Source of the DNA: Cytophagales bacterium
Lineage (GTDB): Bacteria > Bacteroidota > Bacteroidia > Cytophagales > Cytophagaceae
Reading direction: 5' to 3'
Length of the DNA stretch: 11,383 bases
Assembly (NCBI GenBank): GCA_025360235.1
Contig: JANYCO010000735.1
Location: forward strand, 1 to 11,383
Position 1 is the stretch's first letter, and every line of letters starts with the position of its first letter. Made by a program: the position numbers and the translations under genes. Below are positions 6,959-11,383 of the stretch, one piece after another. A model generated the notes under the pieces. It had not been told where the DNA came from. It was given only the letters and a program-made list of their open reading frames with translations, and did not search any database.

Positions 6959-9265
6959 ATGAACACAAAAAATAGAATATTTTATTTTCTGGTTGCTTTC
7001 ATTCTTTGGCCTTTTGTGGCCAATAGTCAGGACAACATTAAGTCTCAAAAGGAGATCAGCGTTTCTAAAAAAAATACACCGGTAAATTCAGTAGCGTTTT
7101 CGCCGGATGGGACAAAGCTGGTTTTTAGTTTGAATAGAGGAGTGGTGAAACTTTGGAACCTTAGCACCCATGAATTTAAAACAATGCTTCATCCGGGAGC
7201 TACCTGTGACGCTTCGTTTTCACCTGACGGAAAATTTATTGGTGTCGCCTGCGCGGACAATATCGCTTATCTTTGGAATACCGAGGGCAAGATGTGTAAC
7301 CGTTTTACAGGGCATGGTGCTCTTGTCAAATCTTTCACGGAACAGCTAAGAGATCCTTGGGGTATAAATGAAGTTGATTTTACAAAAGAGGGAAATCTGA
7401 TTACATGTAGTCACGACCGAACTTGTAAAGTGTGGAAGGCGGATTCAACAAAACAATTATTAACAACCTATCCTGTTTCGGAAGATAATACAGGCCCACT
7501 TTCCTGTGGTCAATCCGGAAATAATTTTATTGTTGGAGGACACAGTGGCCTGGCGGAATTTTTTAATAACGAAAATAAAGTTGAGCTTTCTCCCAAAAAT
7601 ATTTCTTCCGTTACATTTTCTTCTAGCGGCGCTTATTTTTCAACCGCTTCTTTAGTTGAAGTGGATCCTGCAAGCTACAACTTTGAAGATATGTCGAAGC
7701 CAGCCCAGGGGTCTACGGGTATTGTAAGAATATTTACAAATACGAAAAAACTCTTTTCAGAAATAAATATCGTACGACCAACTAAAATTGTTTTTTCGCC
7801 GGATGAAAAAATGATATTGATCGGAAACGAAAGTGGAAAAATAAGTTTATGGACAGTGGAAGGAAAAAAAGTAAAAGAATTCACTGGCCACATCGCCGAG
7901 GTCACGGGTCTATCTTTCAATAAAAAGAGTGATCGCTTTGTAAGCTCTAGTCTTGATGGAACGTTGAAGATCTGGGACTTCACCGGAAAGCTTATCGCTA
8001 CCTTATATTCAGATGTAGAAGATACAGACAAATTTATTATCGTATCGGCCAAGGGTTATTATTATTCAAGTACAAGAGAGGTCGATGGATTTTATTATAT
8101 CATCAACAATAAAGCTTATGGGTTCGAACAATTTGACCTACTCTACAATCGACCGGATCTTGTTTTAAGGGAACTTGGATATGTTTCGGAAACAATTCTA
8201 AATGCTCAAAAACTTTTATTCGAAAAAAGAATGGAAGTGATGGGAATAAACAGCACGGAGGAATTAGAGATTCCCCAAATTAAATTAAACTGGTCAGCTG
8301 ACTTTGTTACCTCTTCATCTAACTTTGTATTTTCTTTAGAATGTCAAACCATAAAAAGTCCTTTGAAATCAATTTTTATTTCTGTTAACGGAGTGCCTCT
8401 CAATGGAAAAACAGGTCTTCCTGTTGAAGGCAACCTCAAGATAATGAAAGAGTTTTCCATAAAACTCTGCACAGGAAAAAATAACATAGCCGTTTCGGTT
8501 ATGGCAGAGAATGGCATGGAGTCAATAAAAGAAGAAAAAATAATTTTTTATAACAAGGAAAAAGAAAAGCCAAAACTTTATTTCATTGGACTTGGTTCGG
8601 GGAAGTTTAGTCAAAACAACGAAGATTATAAATTGAACTCTGGCAAAGATATTAATGATGTGGTGGAGGAATTGAAAAAAAACAGAGCATCTTATTTTTC
8701 TGACATTGTCCCACTTGTGTTTAACGATGAAATGGTAGTTCAGGATAATTTTGCTCATATTCGCAGAGAACTACTTTCAAGATCAGAGGTTGATGATATT
8801 GTGGTGTTATATTTTGTTGGGCACGGGGTTTTGGATAAAAACAATTCTTATTTTCTGAGTTCTTTCAATATTGACTTTAATAATCCATCCTCAGGAGGAA
8901 TTTCTTACGAAAGCCTCGACAGAATTCTTGATTCCATACCTTCAAGAAACAAACTGATATTACTCAATGCCTGTTATTCGGGAGAATACAATAGCCAGCC
9001 AGCTTTGTTTGCGGCGATGAATAATCAATTCTATGATTTGAGAAAAAACTCTGGGGCCTATGTAATCACGTCTTCTTCCAGTAACAAACCTTCTTATTTT
9101 CCGGCTAATTCAAACAGTTTGTTTACAGAAGCACTGCTTACTATTATTAGAACCGAAACGTCATTGAACGTTTCGTCGTTAAAAGACAGCATTAATAAAA
9201 ACATCAATCATCAGAAGTCTACTTTGCGCCAGTACAACATGGAAAATAATTTTACGATATGGTAA
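6959..9265 (+). CDS. exported WD40 repeat protein with C-terminal caspase-like (peptidase C14) domain
   Basis: The 768-aa protein opens with a signal peptide (about 1-23, ANS/QDN). A seven-bladed WD40 propeller follows (about 35-345), with clear units such as VNSVAFSPDGTKL (42-54), CDASFSPDGKFI (83-94), KIVFSPDEKMIL (276-287) and GHIAEVTGLSF (310-320) with DGTLKIWD (333-340). Residues of about 355-440 form the linker seen in Bacteroidota WD40-caspase proteins (GYYYS, then FEQFDLLYNRPDLVL). Next is a beta-sandwich-like stretch (about 441-532). The caspase domain spans about 538-735: strand KLYFIGLG (539-546), His622 in YFVGHG, Cys672 in LLNACYSGE, and the following strand AYVITSSSS (700-708). 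The His/Cys dyad is intact, so an active cysteine protease is expected; metacaspase relatives cut after Arg or Lys. Export is unusual for a caspase homologue. It lies 12 bases after the WD40 gene and ends 5 bases from the convergent gene. The substrate is unknown. Confidence 0.9.
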   Translation: MNTKNRIFYFLVAFILWPFVANSQDNIKSQKEISVSKKNTPVNSVAFSPDGTKLVFSLNRGVVKLWNLSTHEFKTMLHPGATCDASFSPDGKFIGVACADNIAYLWNTEGKMCNRFTGHGALVKSFTEQLRDPWGINEVDFTKEGNLITCSHDRTCKVWKADSTKQLLTTYPVSEDNTGPLSCGQSGNNFIVGGHSGLAEFFNNENKVELSPKNISSVTFSSSGAYFSTASLVEVDPASYNFEDMSKPAQGSTGIVRIFTNTKKLFSEINIVRPTKIVFSPDEKMILIGNESGKISLWTVEGKKVKEFTGHIAEVTGLSFNKKSDRFVSSSLDGTLKIWDFTGKLIATLYSDVEDTDKFIIVSAKGYYYSSTREVDGFYYIINNKAYGFEQFDLLYNRPDLVLRELGYVSETILNAQKLLFEKRMEVMGINSTEELEIPQIKLNWSADFVTSSSNFVFSLECQTIKSPLKSIFISVNGVPLNGKTGLPVEGNLKIMKEFSIKLCTGKNNIAVSVMAENGMESIKEEKIIFYNKEKEKPKLYFIGLGSGKFSQNNEDYKLNSGKDINDVVEELKKNRASYFSDIVPLVFNDEMVVQDNFAHIRRELLSRSEVDDIVVLYFVGHGVLDKNNSYFLSSFNIDFNNPSSGGISYESLDRILDSIPSRNKLILLNACYSGEYNSQPALFAAMNNQFYDLRKNSGAYVITSSSSNKPSYFPANSNSLFTEALLTIIRTETSLNVSSLKDSINKNINHQKSTLRQYNMENNFTIW

Positions 9266-9270
9266 CCGAA

Positions 9271-9714
9271 CTATTTTTTTGGTTCAGCGGGTTTATACAG
9301 GTCAAGTAAAATACCACCAATGTAAACACCAAAAAAGGTTTCCACTACAGCAACAAGACTGGTAAGCATGGTTAGTTCAATTATTCCCAATCCTTTTAAA
9401 ATTATTCCGGATAAGATAACGAGTATATGCACTAAAACGATGAGCCGGGTTATTTTTACGTAAAAGGGGTTTAATATTTTCTGACCGTCTTCCTCCTCTT
9501 CCTCTTCTTTTTTTACATATTTATTTTCAATCATAAATTTTACAATCGCGGTCATGTATACGGACTGAACGGGTACGAGAAATTTCATAATTTCCGTTAG
9601 CTCATCTGGTAAGAAGCCGTCAAGTAAAAAGAGAATAATGACAGATAAAAATAATGCCCCATTAGAATATATTATTACTTTTCCGGTAAGAAACTGGAAA
9701 TCCCTTTTTTTCAT
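9271..9714 (-). CDS. small four-helix membrane protein of unknown function (147 aa)
   Basis: I do not recognise a family. Four hydrophobic segments lie at about residues 13-32, 41-62, 86-106 and 111-138. Between the second and third is a strongly charged loop, KYVKKEEEEEEDGQK (65-79), and the C-terminus is basic (KPAEPKK). With both ends and the charged loop on one side, an inner-membrane protein with a cytoplasmic Glu-rich loop is likely. It follows the gene for the 295-aa secreted protein by only 4 bases, so the two are almost certainly co-transcribed and, I infer, act together. It converges with the caspase gene, whose stop lies 5 bases beyond its own stop, leaving no room for a terminator outside the coding sequences. 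No catalytic or channel signature is visible. Confidence 0.75.
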   Translation of the reverse strand: MKKRDFQFLTGKVIIYSNGALFLSVIILFLLDGFLPDELTEIMKFLVPVQSVYMTAIVKFMIENKYVKKEEEEEEDGQKILNPFYVKITRLIVLVHILVILSGIILKGLGIIELTMLTSLVAVVETFFGVYIGGILLDLYKPAEPKK

Positions 9715-9718
9715 AAAA

Positions 9719-10606
9719 TTATTTTTTTAATATTTCATTGATTACGGCTTTCATCTTCAACGTGTACTTATCCATTTCGGCTTTGTAATCAGAACCTATA
9801 TCTTTCCACCCACTACTTTTGGGTGCCCACAAAATACCTGAAGCATATTTGCAGTCAATAGTATAATCAACAGCCAGCTGTTTACCTTTTTCGGTGAATG
9901 TAAAATTGATGACTATTTTTTCAAAATAACCTTTGTTTAATACTTCGTCTACAATATTCCGGGCTTCTACATAAAGATTGCCATCTTCGGTATTATAACT
10001 TTCAAAAACATATTTTTCTACCAATTTAGGAGCATGGTCCTTATAATGATTGTCCAGCCCTTTCTTAAGTTTAGCGATAACTTTGTCGAGCGACTCCTGT
10101 GTATAAGCAGAGCCCATATTGGAGATTTTCAGGTCTGCGATATTCACCTTGACGTTTCCAACAACCACGCCTTGTTTTTTTAATTTCTCAATTTTAAGCT
10201 CCGATTCTTCAGAATCAATAAAAATAGAATTCTTACCTGCGTCTATTTCCAGATGTGTTTCTTCTGGTGTTGAATCGAAAATAAAAACCGCTTTGTCAAA
10301 TAAATAATTGATAAGAGAGGTAGAGAATTTTTTATTGAACGCTGATTCCAGACTGTCCCATACAGAGGATTTAAGGTTTAACGTAAGATCTTTTCCATCC
10401 AGCATAATAGTATCGCAAGAAATATAACGTGACAAATTAGAAGAAGAAAGCCAATGTCTGTATTCTGCTGTTTTGTCGGAATAGAAATTGTTTCCAACAC
10501 CAGTTTCCTGTGCTATAAGAGTTGAAGAGCTGGTCAAAAAAAGTATAAGAGTAAATAATGAAAAACGCATAATGGTATATTGTTTTGGGTTTATAAACAT
10601 ATTCAT
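9719..10606 (-). CDS. secreted protein of unknown function (295 aa, or 283 aa from the second start)
   Basis: No family is recognised. A signal peptide is clear: RFSLFTLILFLTSSSTLIA, with cleavage near residue 32, before QETG. The first Met (codon 1, at 10606) leaves an unusually long polar leader of 12 residues before Met13; starting at Met13 (plus 10568-10570) would give a standard signal peptide, so the true start may be there. The mature part is a mixed alpha/beta protein without membrane helices. It includes Cys64 and Cys252, the only two cysteines, which could form a disulfide. There is a Lys-rich helix around 171-196, a strand-rich section (227-252) and a final helix (274-295). No lipobox is present. 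It is first in a two-gene operon with the four-helix membrane protein. It is probably periplasmic and may be the extracytoplasmic partner of that protein. Confidence is high that it is a gene and low on role. Confidence 0.75.
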   Translation of the reverse strand: MNMFINPKQYTIMRFSLFTLILFLTSSSTLIAQETGVGNNFYSDKTAEYRHWLSSSNLSRYISCDTIMLDGKDLTLNLKSSVWDSLESAFNKKFSTSLINYLFDKAVFIFDSTPEETHLEIDAGKNSIFIDSEESELKIEKLKKQGVVVGNVKVNIADLKISNMGSAYTQESLDKVIAKLKKGLDNHYKDHAPKLVEKYVFESYNTEDGNLYVEARNIVDEVLNKGYFEKIVINFTFTEKGKQLAVDYTIDCKYASGILWAPKSSGWKDIGSDYKAEMDKYTLKMKAVINEILKK

Positions 10607-10807
10607 TTAAAAATAAGGGGCAAAATAAAAATAGAATTATTTATTTGTATGCATTTACAACCACTAAACTAAACCATTTTTATGAAACGAACTTATTATT
10701 CAGTATTGAGCACAGGGAACGGGAAGGTTAGTATCCGATAATTGTTTGTCCGAACTTTGATTGCACAGATGGAGACATGGCATGCTGAAATAATGACGGG
10801 TTTATTC

Positions 10808-10871
10808 AATTAAAAATTAGGAATTAATATCTTAGTCCTAACTCTTAATTTTTAATTCGTAATTTTTAATT
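10808..10871. repeat. AT-rich inverted repeat (19-base arms, 18 of 19 paired) overlapping the fumC stop
   Basis: AATTAAAAATTAGGAATTA (10808-10826) is complementary to 10853-10871 except at one position, with a 26-base spacer. The right part also holds a direct repeat: TAATTTTTAATT at 10846-10857 and 10860-10871. The right arm runs into the first base of the fumC stop codon triplet. A stem made almost only of A-T pairs is a poor terminator, but it could act on leftward fumC transcripts. It resembles the AATTACGAATT-type intergenic repeats I recall from Bacteroidota genomes. The rest of the 264-base gap (10607-10807) holds nothing I can support. Confidence 0.55.
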
Positions 10872-11383
10872 TATTTAAGTCCTCCCACCATATCTTCCGG
10901 CTTCACCCAAAGGTCAAACTGTTCGTTGGTTACGTGGCCTAGTGCTATAGCGGCTTCGCGGAGTGTCTTATGTTCCTTGTGTGCTTTTTTGGCGATCTCG
11001 GCAGCTTTGTAGTAGCCAATATGTGTGTTCAGAGCGGTAACAAGCATTAAAGAGTTTTCAAGATTTTTCTTGATGTCGCCAAGATTTGGTTCGATGCCTT
11101 GTGCACATTTCAGATCAAAAGAAATACAAGCATCACCAATCAAACGCGCAGACATCAGGAAGTTGAAGATCATAACCGGTTTGAAAACATTCAATTCAAA
11201 ATGCCCCGTCATACCGCCAATGTTGATGGCTACATCGTTACCCATTACCTGCGCGCAAACCATTGAAAGAGCTTCAGGTTGCGTAGGGTTAACTTTCCCA
11301 GGCATGATAGAAGAGCCTGGTTCGTTGTCTGGAATAATAATTTCGCCAATCCCACAACGAGGGCCTGAAGAAAGCATTCTCAC
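10871..11383 (-). CDS. fumC: class II fumarate hydratase, C-terminal part (5' end outside window)
   Basis: The frame is open to the right edge, and its first visible codon (GTG, plus 11381-11383) is an internal valine, so the gene begins outside the window. The 170 visible residues match the C-terminal third of FumC closely. SGPRCGIGEI (6-15) is followed by the fumarase/aspartase signature GSSIMPGKVNP (23-33), whose flexible loop carries the catalytic serine. Further on are QVMGNDVAINIGG, FELNVFKPV, then SLMLVTALNTHIGY with KAAEIAKKAHKE, and the usual ending of the small C-terminal domain (VKPEDMVGGLK). The enzyme interconverts fumarate and (S)-malate in the citric acid cycle, works as a cytosolic homotetramer and needs no iron-sulfur cluster. 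No internal defect is visible. Related argininosuccinate lyase or aspartase is less likely, because the NIGG and NTHIGY segments are those of fumarase. Confidence 0.95.
   Translation of the reverse strand: MRMLSSGPRCGIGEIIIPDNEPGSSIMPGKVNPTQPEALSMVCAQVMGNDVAINIGGMTGHFELNVFKPVMIFNFLMSARLIGDACISFDLKCAQGIEPNLGDIKKNLENSLMLVTALNTHIGYYKAAEIAKKAHKEHKTLREAAIALGHVTNEQFDLWVKPEDMVGGLK

Noticed and set aside
7675..8052. 125-codon open frame on the minus strand
   Set aside because: It is antisense to the WD40 region of the caspase gene, whose domain content is clear; the frame is a by-product of its base composition.
9261..9290. Possible bidirectional terminator around the T-run at 9274-9280
   Set aside because: The pairing CCGAAC with GTT..CGG needs a 3-base bulge and is only six base pairs; the T-run lies in the loop, not after the stem.
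10682..10741. 19-codon open frame starting MKRTYYSV on the plus strand
   Set aside because: It is very short, has no ribosome-binding or promoter signal I can support and no recognisable product; chance is enough to explain it.

Overview
The window looks like a chromosomal segment of an AT-rich member of the Bacteroidota. Four signs agree. One protein (541 aa) carries a C-terminal type IX secretion (T9SS) sorting domain. No gene shows a clear Shine-Dalgarno sequence. Several intergenic stretches carry the -7 element TAnnTTTG typical of this phylum. The small DUF937-like protein at the left edge resembles Bacteroidota homologues as I remember them. I cannot assign a genus.

Layout from left to right. 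The 3' end of a DUF937-like gene (+) is cut by the window edge. A GC-rich spacer with two small hairpins follows, then a leftward block of independent genes. These are a 180-aa multi-pass membrane protein of unknown function; a 302-aa methyltransferase of the cyclopropane-fatty-acid-synthase family with its own terminator and a promoter/operator-like region; a 598-aa Cache-HAMP sensor that ends after a histidine-kinase dimerisation helix and has no ATPase domain; and a 541-aa secreted beta-helix protein with a T9SS tail. The beta-helix gene is divergent from a two-gene rightward operon. That operon encodes an exported seven-bladed WD40-like protein (309 aa) and an exported WD40 + linker + caspase-like protease (768 aa, His622/Cys672 dyad intact). 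Tail to tail with it, only 5 bases away, is a leftward two-gene operon encoding a secreted protein (295 aa) and a four-helix membrane protein (147 aa), neither recognised. The right edge holds the 3' half of class II fumarase (fumC).

How the genes may work together. The fumarase is housekeeping. The most interesting part is 6017-10606: two exported propeller proteins, one carrying a caspase-family protease, beside an operon for an exported protein and a small membrane protein. All four products appear to sit in or face the cell envelope, so a shared envelope process (proteolytic signalling, regulated lysis or defence) is a reasonable hypothesis, but the only evidence is proximity and predicted location. 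The sensor without an ATPase domain and the methyltransferase with changed active-site positions are also unusual. No RNA genes, CRISPR arrays, insertion sequences or phage genes were seen.
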